This document shows positions 1 through 6,360 of a stretch of DNA of 6,754 bases, in pieces. The notes under the pieces were generated by a model. The model was not told the DNA's origin. It did not search any database and saw only the letters and a program-made list of their open reading frames with translations. The DNA is taken from the NCBI GenBank assembly GCA_021823305.1, contig JAKAOE010000103.1, forward strand, positions 1 through 6,754, given 5' to 3'. A program made the position numbers and the translations under genes. How positions within the stretch are numbered: position 1 is the first letter of the stretch; every line of letters begins with the position of its first letter. This stretch comes from Acidobacteriota bacterium. GTDB lineage: Bacteria > Acidobacteriota > Terriglobia > Terriglobales > SCQP01.

Positions 1-618
1 CAGCAGCAATACCGCCTGGAACCAGTGCGCGGGGGCGGGGCCGGGGGCGGGCTTCCAGGCAAAAAAGTTGGCGGCGCGCACGAACCACAGGCCGATCGCG
101 GCGAACAAGGTGAGCGGCACCAGCTTGGCGATCAGCAGCCAATTGCTGGCGCGGGCGCCGGCGCGCACGCCGCGGTAGTTGACGGCGGCGAGGGCGGCGA
201 AGAGAGCAGTGATGAGGAGCGCCTGCGCGGGCTGGGCGGAGGCGGCGGGCCAGAAGACAGCGAGGTAGGCGACGAAGATGCGGGCGGTGGCGGCGGCGGC
301 GGAGATTCGCATCAGCCAGGTGATCCAGCCCACCTGCACGCCGACGAAGCGCCCGAACGCCTGACGGGCATAGAGGTAGGGGCCGCCGGCGGCGCGGAAC
401 TGCGCGCTCACCTCGGCGAAGCAGAGCACGATAAAGGCGATGCCGAGGGCGGCCAGGAGATAGCCGAGCGGGCTGAGCGCGCCGAGCAGGCCGGTGACCA
501 GCAGCGGCAGACCGAAGACACCGCTGCCGATGATGGTGTTGACCACGAGCGCGGTGAGGTCGGCGCGGGTGAGCGCCGGCACCAGCGCCGGGCCGGCGCT
601 CGGATCAGCTGTGGCCAC
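1..618 (-). CDS. APC-superfamily amino-acid permease, N-terminal part (runs off left edge)
   Basis: Only the first 206 codons are present; the rest lies beyond base 1. The product should be an inner-membrane amino-acid transporter of the APC superfamily, normally about 430-500 residues with 12 helices. The first helix (about residues 20-40) carries NTIIGSGVFGLP, and the GSGVF turn is the family's unwound substrate-binding segment. Further hydrophobic helices follow at about 42-65, 95-125, 130-150 and 165-190, and the loop motif AAGGPYLYARQAFG is also typical of the family. I chose the GTG at 618 because the frame is open from there, GAGG lies four bases upstream (623-626), and the resulting 14-base overlap with the end of the M61 gene suggests translational coupling. 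A second GTG at 582 is possible and would remove 12 residues. The substrate cannot be read from the sequence; a neutral or broad amino-acid range is a guess from the peptidase neighbour. The family call is firm and the start less so. Confidence 0.9.
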   Translation of the reverse strand, partial: MATADPSAGPALVPALTRADLTALVVNTIIGSGVFGLPLLVTGLLGALSPLGYLLAALGIAFIVLCFAEVSAQFRAAGGPYLYARQAFGRFVGVQVGWITWLMRISAAAATARIFVAYLAVFWPAASAQPAQALLITALFAALAAVNYRGVRAGARASNWLLIAKLVPLTLFAAIGLWFVRAANFFAWKPAPGPAPAHWFQAVLLL

Positions 619-2476
619 GCGGCCTCAGGAGGACGCTATCCAGGTAGTCGGGTAGCTGGGGGTTGCGCACCAAGTGGGGATAGAGCGGGCCACCGTGGTA
701 GGGGATGGCGAGCGACTCGTGGACGCCGTCATTGCTGACGCCGAGGCGGATGGGGCCGGGGGCGGTTTGGGCGGAGCGCAGGGCGGCGAGCAGGGTGGCG
801 GCGGAGTAGGGCTGGCCGTTGACGGTGGCGATGCGCATGCGGGCGGCGGCGCCGGCGCGGAAGGCGGGACTGCCCCAGGCGGCTTCGCCGATCACGCCGC
901 GCGAGCTGATGCTGAGGCCGAGCGAGTCGAGCAGGTTGAGGGGCGCGTTGGGGCGAAGCGGGGGGCCGGCGGGCGGCCTGGAATTGTAGACCAAGCGCCA
1001 GCCGCTGGCCTCGAGGCCGGCAAGCGGCAGCGCGTCGGGGCGATCCACGCGGCGGTGCAGAAAGCGCGCCCAGTGATAGGGCGCCACCTGATTGAGCGCA
1101 GCGACGAGCTGGTTGAAGGTATACGTGCGGAGCTGGGGACCGCGGTTGGGGCCGCCGTAGAAAAGGCGGCAGAAGTCGTCGAAGGACTTGGCGCCGTGGG
1201 TTTGGCGGGCGATGATCATGGCGGCGTCGAGCCAGAGGAAGACGCCCTCGGTGTGGAAGTCGGCGGCGTTGCGGGTGAAGTTGGTCCAGCCGGCCAGGCC
1301 GTTGTCGGCGTGCAGGGCGCTGCCGGTGTCGGCGAGCGAGCGCCAGCGGCGGCCGGGGCGGTCGGGGCCCATGGCGGCCGCAGCCGCGGCGACCTCGCGG
1401 CGGTATTGCGCCGGCGTCCAGAGGCCGCTGCGCGCGGCCAGCTCAAAGCCGAGGAAGTTGGTGATGCCCTCGTAGGCCCAGAGCATGGAGGAGCGATGAG
1501 GCGCCTGGTACTGCGGGGGCGCCAGCGGCGCGGGGCGGCGGAACTTGCCGTTCCAACTGTGGACGTACTCGTGCGCGAGCAGGCTGCCGAGCGCGACCGA
1601 AGCGTTGGGGCCGAGCAGGGTGCGGGCGGGCAGGCGGGCGTCGTCGGACTCGTGATGCTCGACGCCGAAGTGGGGCACATAGTCGCTCAAGGTGAGCAGG
1701 AAATGGTAGTCGCGATAGTGGCGGGCGCCGAACAGCAGGCCGGCCTGGCGCACCAGGTTGGTGAGCCCGCGCTGCAGGCGGGGACGAAGCGCGAGATCGG
1801 CGGGCGCGTCAGCGATGAGGTCGAGCTCGTGGTGGATGGGTTCGCCGGGCGGCGTCAGGTTGTAGGCGCGGAAGTAGGCGCCGGCGATGAGCGTGGAGTC
1901 CACCAGGCGGTTGAGCGCGGCGGGAGCAAAGACGACTTCGGCGCCGTTGCGGCTCGCAACCGGCAGCGCGGTGCCGAAGTCCCAACCGGGCGGCAGCGTG
2001 AGCGTGGCCTGAAAGCGCTGCTCGGGCACGGGCACGGCGTCGGGGTAGAGCACCACCTGGTTCCAGTTGAGGATGAGCAGGTTGGGGGTGGAGGCGGCGC
2101 CGCCGGTGAGCTGGCCGGGGGCAAGCGGGGGCTCGAGGTAATCAAAGCGCACGTCGAGATGACGCACGCCGGCGGGGATGGTGAGATGGAAGGCGAAGGC
2201 GTTGATCGGATCGCGGCGCCAGGCGAGCGGGGCGCCGTGGGCGAGGAAGCGCAGGCCGGCGAGACCGGCGATGGGGCCGTCGGGGCGGTGCTCGCCGGGA
2301 ATCCATTTGGGGTAGTCGAGCGTGAGCGGGCCGGGGGCGACGGCGAGGCGCAGGTCCACGGCGAGGTAGTGCTGGCCGGGGTGGGTGGCGTCCACGCGGA
2401 GGATGGCAGGGGCGGGGGCGGACGCTGCGAAGGCAGCGGCAGCGAGCGCGAACAGGGCAAGGGCGAGGCGGCGCAT
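605..2476 (-). CDS. Secreted M61-family metallopeptidase (glycyl aminopeptidase-like) with C-terminal PDZ domain
   Basis: Predicted 623-residue zinc aminopeptidase of MEROPS family M61. It begins with a Sec signal peptide (MRRLALALFALAAAAFA, likely cleaved near residue 20), so it should act in the periplasm or outside the cell. A beta-rich M61 N-terminal domain spans about 25-190. In the catalytic domain GVEHHES (271-277) matches the family's G-x-E-H signature. The zinc site is HEYVHSWN (His302, Glu303, His306), and the third ligand Glu336 lies in WAYEGIT, at the expected offset of 34 residues from the first His. A PDZ domain follows at about 515-600, with the typical GSPAFRAGAA and VNGQPY segments. 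Length fits the family. The ATG at 2476 is chosen because it directly precedes the signal peptide; the frame stays open upstream, but that stretch is out-of-frame GH1 sequence. No clear Shine-Dalgarno is visible. The gene lies 64 bases after the GH1 gene and overlaps the permease gene downstream. Known M61 enzymes favour N-terminal Gly or Ala; the specificity here is not readable. Confidence 0.93.
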   Translation of the reverse strand: MRRLALALFALAAAAFAASAPAPAILRVDATHPGQHYLAVDLRLAVAPGPLTLDYPKWIPGEHRPDGPIAGLAGLRFLAHGAPLAWRRDPINAFAFHLTIPAGVRHLDVRFDYLEPPLAPGQLTGGAASTPNLLILNWNQVVLYPDAVPVPEQRFQATLTLPPGWDFGTALPVASRNGAEVVFAPAALNRLVDSTLIAGAYFRAYNLTPPGEPIHHELDLIADAPADLALRPRLQRGLTNLVRQAGLLFGARHYRDYHFLLTLSDYVPHFGVEHHESDDARLPARTLLGPNASVALGSLLAHEYVHSWNGKFRRPAPLAPPQYQAPHRSSMLWAYEGITNFLGFELAARSGLWTPAQYRREVAAAAAAMGPDRPGRRWRSLADTGSALHADNGLAGWTNFTRNAADFHTEGVFLWLDAAMIIARQTHGAKSFDDFCRLFYGGPNRGPQLRTYTFNQLVAALNQVAPYHWARFLHRRVDRPDALPLAGLEASGWRLVYNSRPPAGPPLRPNAPLNLLDSLGLSISSRGVIGEAAWGSPAFRAGAAARMRIATVNGQPYSAATLLAALRSAQTAPGPIRLGVSNDGVHESLAIPYHGGPLYPHLVRNPQLPDYLDSVLLRPRGHS

Positions 2477-2511
2477 GAGGGCACCAGTGTAAGGCCGGGC
2501 GCGGCGGTGCA

Positions 2512-2533
2512 CAGCGGGAAATTTCGCCCGCTG
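2512..2533 (-). other. Inverted repeat between the GH1 and M61 genes
   Basis: CAGCGGG and CCCGCTG form a perfect 7-bp stem around the 8-base loop AAATTTCG. It sits in the 64-base GH1-M61 spacer, just after the GH1 stop in the direction of transcription. There is no following T-tract, so it is not a classic intrinsic terminator. It could attenuate, protect an mRNA end after processing, or be chance. The AT-rich loop stands out against the very GC-rich surroundings. Confidence 0.4.
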
Positions 2534-2540
2534 CGCATGC

Positions 2541-4097
2541 TCAGGCGGAAGCGGCGGTGAGCGAGGCGCCGTTGGAGGCGGCGATGCCGGCGTACCAGGG
2601 CGCGGAGCGCTTGAGGACGCGGCCGCTGGTGGGGAAATCCACGTAGATGAGGCCGTAGCGCTGAGTGTAGCCGTCCTGCCACTCGAAGTTGTCGAGCAGC
2701 GACCAGTGCAGGTAGCCGAGGAGCGGTGTGCCCTGGGCGGCGACCTGGGCGAGGAGGCGCAGGTAGCGATCGGCGAAGTCAAGGCGCTGGGGATCGTGGA
2801 CGGCGCCGTCGAGCGAGATCCAGTCGCGCGTGGCGCAGCCGTTTTCGGTGACGAACAGCGGCAGCGCGTAGCGCTGGTGCAGCCAGAGCGGCGCCCAGTA
2901 GAGCGCCTCGGGCGTGACCTGCCAGCCGGCGGTGGTGATGGGGAAGCCGGCGGGCCAGGGTTGGACCACGGCGGCGGCAGCGCTACCGGCGGAGGCGGGC
3001 GCGGCGGCGACGCGGCGGCCGCCATAGAGGTTGAGAGCGAAGAAGTCGAGCGGCTGGCGGATGACGGCCATGTCGCCGGAGGCGATGGTGGGCGCGTTGG
3101 GGCCGAGGGCGGCGAAGGCAGCGGCGGGATAAGCGCCGCGGTAGACGGGATCGAGCCACCAGGCGTTCTCGTGCCACCAGCCGGCGGGGGTGAAGTGGGT
3201 GAGCGGGGAGGCGAAGGTGGCGTCCAGGGCGGCGGAGGCGTCGGCGGCGGTGAGCGGGAGGGCGGGGGTGACGTCGCAGGGGATGCCGATCTGCACCGGG
3301 CGCGAGGCGCGGGCGCGTAGCGCCTGCACGGCGCGACCGTGAGCGAGCAGGACGTTGTGGGCGAGCTGGAGGCTGTCCTTCAGCGCCAGCTTGAGGCCGG
3401 GCGCCTGGACGCCGGTGACGTAGCCGCCGCCGACGAAGGAGCGCGGCTCGTTGATGGTGAGCCAATAGCGGACGCGGTCGCCGAGGGCGCCAGCGACGAT
3501 GGCGGCGTATTCGGCGAACTGGTCGGCGATGGCGGGGTTCTGCCAGCCGCCGGTGCTCTGCAGCGCGAGCGGCGTATCCCAGTGGAAGAGGGTGGCGACG
3601 GGCTCGATGCCGGCGGCGAGGAGCGCGTCCACGACGCGGCTGTAGAAGTCGAGGCCAGCCTGGCGCGCGGGGCCGACGCCGGTGGGCTGGATGCGGGTCC
3701 AGGCGAGGCTGAAGCGGAAGGCGCGCAGGTGGAGGGCGCGCATGAGGGCGATGTCGGTGCGGTAGCGATGGAAGAAGTCGCAGGCGACGTCGCCGGTCTG
3801 GCCGTCGGCGATGGTGCCGGGCTGGAGGACGAAGGCATCCCAGACAGACTGGCCCTTGCCGGGCTCGTTGGCGGCGCCTTCGATCTGGTAGGCGGACGAG
3901 CCCGCGCCCCAGAGGAAAGTGGAGGGGAAGGACGCGGGGCTGGGCTGGGCCTGCGCCCGGCCCGCCGCATCGGCGACGATGGGGATGGTTTCGCCGAGAC
4001 CGCGTAGGGCGCCGGCTGCACCCGCGGCGCAGCCGGCGGCGGCGAGGAACTTTCTGCGGGACCAAGGCGTGGGCGCGGAGCTATCGTCGGTGGGCAT
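2541..4097 (-). CDS. Tat-exported glycoside hydrolase family 1 enzyme (beta-glucosidase-like)
   Basis: Predicted 518-residue GH1 retaining beta-glycosidase, expected to release terminal beta-linked sugars (glucose, galactose or similar) from oligosaccharides or glycosides. The N-terminus carries a twin-arginine signal: SRRKFL at 13-18, a hydrophobic stretch to about 31, and a possible AQA-Q cleavage after residue 50. The enzyme should therefore be folded in the cytoplasm and exported. The (beta/alpha)8 barrel runs from about 57 to 510. FLWGAGSSAYQIEGA (61-75) supplies the glycone-binding Gln, HWD is at 172-174, the acid/base is Glu217 in TINEP, the nucleophile is Glu418 in VTENG, and WSLLDNFEW (465-473) is the usual glycone-pocket motif. 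All catalytic parts are intact. One oddity is Arg219 directly after NEP, where many GH1 enzymes have Trp. The ATG at 4097 is the only good start, 12 codons before the Arg pair; no strong Shine-Dalgarno is seen. It is the first gene of the GH1-M61-permease series. Exact sugar preference is unknown. Confidence 0.95.
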   Translation of the reverse strand: MPTDDSSAPTPWSRRKFLAAAGCAAGAAGALRGLGETIPIVADAAGRAQAQPSPASFPSTFLWGAGSSAYQIEGAANEPGKGQSVWDAFVLQPGTIADGQTGDVACDFFHRYRTDIALMRALHLRAFRFSLAWTRIQPTGVGPARQAGLDFYSRVVDALLAAGIEPVATLFHWDTPLALQSTGGWQNPAIADQFAEYAAIVAGALGDRVRYWLTINEPRSFVGGGYVTGVQAPGLKLALKDSLQLAHNVLLAHGRAVQALRARASRPVQIGIPCDVTPALPLTAADASAALDATFASPLTHFTPAGWWHENAWWLDPVYRGAYPAAAFAALGPNAPTIASGDMAVIRQPLDFFALNLYGGRRVAAAPASAGSAAAAVVQPWPAGFPITTAGWQVTPEALYWAPLWLHQRYALPLFVTENGCATRDWISLDGAVHDPQRLDFADRYLRLLAQVAAQGTPLLGYLHWSLLDNFEWQDGYTQRYGLIYVDFPTSGRVLKRSAPWYAGIAASNGASLTAASA

Positions 4098-4283
4098 GGG
4101 GAGCGTGGGTGCGGCTTCCCCTAGGGTACGCCCTCCGGTGCTCGCAGCGTTGCGGAACGCGACGGATCTGCCTGGGTTCGTTCGTCTATCAAGTCGTGAG
4201 CGGTCGCACCACGCTCGCCCGCCAGACCCTTCCTTGGGCGCGCTAGCATTCCCTGGAATCTGCAAGAGGCAATAGCGCGGGCG
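4098..4283 (-). other. Leader region between tRNA-Leu and the GH1 gene
   Basis: This 186-base stretch is presumably where the GH1-M61-permease transcript starts. I see no convincing -35/-10 pair and no riboswitch-like structure. A small inverted repeat, GCGTT-GCGG-AACGC (4148-4161), gives a 5-bp stem with a 4-base loop. GGGGAAG occurs about 20 bases before the GH1 ATG, too far away to be its ribosome binding site. No ORF here has coding character. Confidence 0.4.
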
Positions 4284-4369
4284 TGCCCGGGGCCGGATTC
4301 GAACCGGCACGGGCCTTGCGGCCCTCGGGATTTTAAGTCCCGTGCGTCTACCAGTTTCGCCACCCGGGC
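4284..4369 (-). tRNA. tRNA-Leu, anticodon TAA
   Basis: A complete 86-base cloverleaf. The acceptor stem GCCCGGG pairs perfectly with CCCGGGC, followed by discriminator A at 4284. The D arm is GCG-AAACTGGTAGA-CGC. The anticodon stem CGGGA/TCCCG closes the loop CTTAAAA, giving anticodon TAA, which reads UUA and UUG leucine codons. The long variable arm (AGGGCC-GCAA-GGCCCGT) is the class II hallmark of tRNA-Leu. The T arm is GCCGG-TTCGAAT-CCGGC. The 3' CCA is not encoded (ACG follows), so it must be added after transcription. It lies between the VWA gene and the GH1 gene on the same strand. Confidence 0.97.
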
Positions 4370-4392
4370 GTGGGGGCGGAGGCCCCATGGGT

Positions 4393-4398
4393 ACTGTA
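4393..4398 (-). promoter_or_regulatory. Weak -10-like hexamer ahead of tRNA-Leu
   Basis: TACAGT matches four of six positions of TATAAT and lies 23 bases before the mature tRNA 5' end, which would leave a 5' leader of about 17 bases for RNase P to remove. No convincing -35 is seen at normal spacing. The alternative is co-transcription with the VWA gene, whose stop is only 57 bases upstream. Confidence 0.3.
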
Positions 4399-4426
4399 CA
4401 ACCGATGCGGGGTGACACTTTGAACC

Positions 4427-6169
4427 CTACCGAATGTGGATGGAGCGCGACGCGGCGGCCAGCCGGCCGTCGCTGGCCTCCTCGATCACCACGCGCAGGT
4501 TGTACGCTCCAGGCGGAGCTTGGAGCGTGAACGTCGCCCGGAGTGGCCTCGCCTTGCGCGAGTGGTAGCGCTTGAATGTGCCGGACTTCAGCGCCAGGCT
4601 GACTTCGCCCCGCTCCCCGGTGAGGAACCTCCCGCCCGGATCGAAGAGCGCCGCAACGATAGCCAGCTTCTGGAGGTGGCGTCCTCGAGCCGTCGTGAAG
4701 GCGAGACTCGCCTTCGCAACTGACACGCCGACGGCTATGCCGCCAGGGCGCTCGGCGACGGCGAAGGACATTGATAGCCCAGCCTCGGTGGCGCTGGCGC
4801 GAACCGCGGCGGCGAGCCGCCTCTCCAGGCCCGCGCTCGAGGGGCCCGGCGAGGGGGCGAAGTAGCCCCGTCGCGCCTCGACGGTCGCACCTTTGATCGG
4901 GGGGCTCAACTCGACCCTGAGCCGATGAAACTTCCCGTCTCGGGCCAGGTGCTTTGGCGAGAAGGCGAGCTCATAAGTTATCTTCGGCGCGAGCCCCAAG
5001 CGCCGAAACCCGAGGGTCAGGTCGTTGTTATCTTGGAAAAGCAGGCCGCCCGTGCTCACCGCCAAGTCCGCCATCGCGGACATTTCCTCCTGCTGCCGCG
5101 GCACCTTCGATATCTCGTCGAAGAAGTATGTCGGCAGCGGAAGGACTCCAGCGGTGTCGTTGATCGGCCGGCCTGGCCCGTCCGTGTAGAGGCCTTTGGC
5201 GTCAAGCGCGTTGATGACCACGTCCGCGTGCAGTGCATCGCGGACAATCGCGTCCCGCTGGGCCTCCAGAGTGCCCGAGAGGTAGCCGCCCGATGCCAGC
5301 ACGACGATGCGTTCGCCGGGTTGCCGGCCAACAAATCGAACCACGTCATCAATGGCCGCTTGCGTGTCCTCGGACGCCGCGCGGGCCATTTCCCAGGTAG
5401 CTCGCGCTTGCATGTGAATCGGATCGCCGAACGTTTGCTGCAGAGAACGAAAGATGGGTATAGGGGACTCGGGGTCCGGATTGGCAGTGCATGCGGCGGC
5501 CTCCGCCGCGGCGGCCTTATACGCGAGCGGGTCGTGAACTACGGAAATTAGGTAGGCCTGGTAGGGCGTAATACGCGGGCAGGGGCTTATGCCTTCCTGG
5601 CTGTAACGCGGGTGCGGCGCGACACGGGCGATCGCCACCGCCAGCGCCGCCGCGTCGCGAGTGAACCCCAAGCTGTCATCCCCCGAGGTCGTGAACAGCG
5701 CCATACGATCGCCGCCACCCAACCCCTCCCGCACAAATCTCACCGCAGCGTTGCGTGCCTCGGCTAGGGCGCCGCGACTGGAGTTTACGTCGTCGAACAG
5801 CAGCGCAACGTAGCGGGCGCGAGGGCGCGCTTGCGGAACCGACTGCCGGACCGAGGCATTGTCCCCGGCACGGCCCGTCTCCGCCACCGCGGGCGCACCG
5901 CCAGCCGAGGCCACCGCAAATGCGCTAATTGTCTGCCCTTTGCCATTGTCGAAAACGCGAAACCGGCCTCGCTGCAAGTTCGCGATCGGCACGCCGCGCC
6001 GGTCTCGCACCACGACGTTGATCGGGACAGAATTTGCTCTTGCGGTGAGGAGCGCCGGCGGGAGCGTGTAGGAGCTGCTGCGCGCAACAATTTCCGGACG
6101 CGCACTCTGCCCGTACCCTCCCGTCAGCAGCAGGGCCGACGCGAGCCAAGTCGCCGCAGTACCGGTCAC
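4427..6169 (-). CDS. Acidobacterial VWFA-related domain protein (TIGR03436-like), probably exported
   Basis: A 580-residue protein of the type that is abundant in Acidobacteriota. Its cellular role is not established; VWA domains usually bind protein ligands. The N-terminus (about 1-23) is hydrophobic and looks like a signal peptide ending near YGQSA, though it lacks an early Lys or Arg. Residues 48-86 form the characteristic strand-rich entry domain (VPINVVVRDRRGVPIANL, then FRVFDNGK). The VWA fold spans about 119-400. The metal-site loop reads FDDVNSS (125-131), so D127-V-N129-S-S131 has Asn where classical MIDAS motifs have Ser. VLASGGYLSG (290-299) and INALDAKGLY (319-328) are further core strands. 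VEARRGYFAP (430-439) is the typical family end motif, and a beta-rich tail fills 445-580. The GTG start at 6169 is supported by GAGGGGG just upstream and by an in-frame TAG six codons before it. Two small genes precede it, the nearer ending 15 bases away. Only two Cys residues (197 and 227) occur. Confidence 0.9.
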   Translation of the reverse strand: MTGTAATWLASALLLTGGYGQSARPEIVARSSSYTLPPALLTARANSVPINVVVRDRRGVPIANLQRGRFRVFDNGKGQTISAFAVASAGGAPAVAETGRAGDNASVRQSVPQARPRARYVALLFDDVNSSRGALAEARNAAVRFVREGLGGGDRMALFTTSGDDSLGFTRDAAALAVAIARVAPHPRYSQEGISPCPRITPYQAYLISVVHDPLAYKAAAAEAAACTANPDPESPIPIFRSLQQTFGDPIHMQARATWEMARAASEDTQAAIDDVVRFVGRQPGERIVVLASGGYLSGTLEAQRDAIVRDALHADVVINALDAKGLYTDGPGRPINDTAGVLPLPTYFFDEISKVPRQQEEMSAMADLAVSTGGLLFQDNNDLTLGFRRLGLAPKITYELAFSPKHLARDGKFHRLRVELSPPIKGATVEARRGYFAPSPGPSSAGLERRLAAAVRASATEAGLSMSFAVAERPGGIAVGVSVAKASLAFTTARGRHLQKLAIVAALFDPGGRFLTGERGEVSLALKSGTFKRYHSRKARPLRATFTLQAPPGAYNLRVVIEEASDGRLAAASRSIHIR

Positions 6170-6171
6170 TG

Positions 6172-6178
6172 CCCCCTC
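6172..6178 (-). promoter_or_regulatory. Ribosome binding site of the VWA gene
   Basis: GAGGGGG, with its GAGG core five bases before the GTG at 6169, is the strongest Shine-Dalgarno in the window. It settles the non-ATG start. It lies in the 15-base gap after the cysteine-rich ORF's stop, which favours translation from a shared message. Confidence 0.75.
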
Positions 6179-6184
6179 ACTCGC

Positions 6185-6358
6185 CTATTCGAACGTACCG
6201 CAGATGTTGGGGCCTCCGTAATCGTTCTGGCAAGCGTCGCAGAGCTTGTGGTTGTCCTGAGTCCCCTCGCATTGGCTGTCGTTCGCGCAATAATCGGAGT
6301 TGCAGCCCACCGCGCTGACCGAGGGCGTCTGCGATCGAAGCTGCACCGCCGAGGCCAC
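6185..6358 (-). CDS. Small cysteine-rich peptide, 57 aa, unknown function
   Basis: I do not recognise this protein. It starts at GTG 6358, two bases after the TGA of the upstream membrane-protein gene (TGA-CC-GTG), and ends 15 bases before the VWA start. Residues 1-18 are Cys-free and Ser/Val/Ala-rich. Residues 19-57 hold six Cys at 19, 24, 30, 40, 43 and 53, spaced C-x4-C-x5-C-x9-C-x2-C-x9-C, within an Asn/Asp/Gly-rich acidic segment (e.g. CNSDYCANDSQC). Hand-counted third-position GC is 46 of 57 codons, against 37 of 71 in the competing ATG-started frame over the same bases, so this frame looks coding. No signal peptide or Shine-Dalgarno is visible, which fits translational coupling. Possibilities are a disulfide-bonded or metal-binding peptide, a modified-peptide precursor with a short leader, or the outer domain of the upstream membrane protein if a frameshift separates them. 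A function cannot be assigned. Confidence 0.6.
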   Translation of the reverse strand: MASAVQLRSQTPSVSAVGCNSDYCANDSQCEGTQDNHKLCDACQNDYGGPNICGTFE

Positions 6359-6360
6359 GG

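Noticed and set aside
25..738. Plus-strand 237-aa frame opposite the permease
   Set aside because: Gly/Glu/Arg-rich antisense artefact; the minus strand encodes clear APC transmembrane helices.
674..2560. Plus-strand 628-aa frame opposite the M61 gene
   Set aside because: Low-complexity Gly/Ala/Glu/Val composition typical of the antisense of a GC-rich gene; no recognisable domain, while the minus strand has a full M61 zinc site.
2477..3025. Upstream extension of the M61 frame into the GH1 gene
   Set aside because: The extension is Pro/Ser/Arg-rich shadow of the GH1 coding frame; the signal peptide begins at ATG 2476.
2983..4065. Arg/Pro-rich minus-strand 360-aa frame inside GH1
   Set aside because: Composition is that of a GC-rich out-of-frame translation; the GH1 frame has all catalytic motifs.
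4121..4363. Minus-strand 80-aa frame beginning MAKLVDARDLKSRG across the tRNA
   Set aside because: This is the well-known false protein produced by translating a leucine tRNA gene; the cloverleaf at 4284-4369 explains the sequence.
4373..4386. GGGG-CCCC inverted repeat between the VWA stop and the tRNA, considered as a terminator
   Set aside because: Only a 4-bp stem with no T-tract in GC-rich DNA; chance is sufficient.
4098..4418. Upstream extension of the GH1 frame to 4418
   Set aside because: It would run through the tRNA-Leu gene and bury the Tat signal, which must be N-terminal.
4925..5551. Plus-strand 208-aa frame opposite the VWA gene
   Set aside because: No domain or plausible start signal; the opposite strand carries the continuous VWA protein with its own ribosome binding site.
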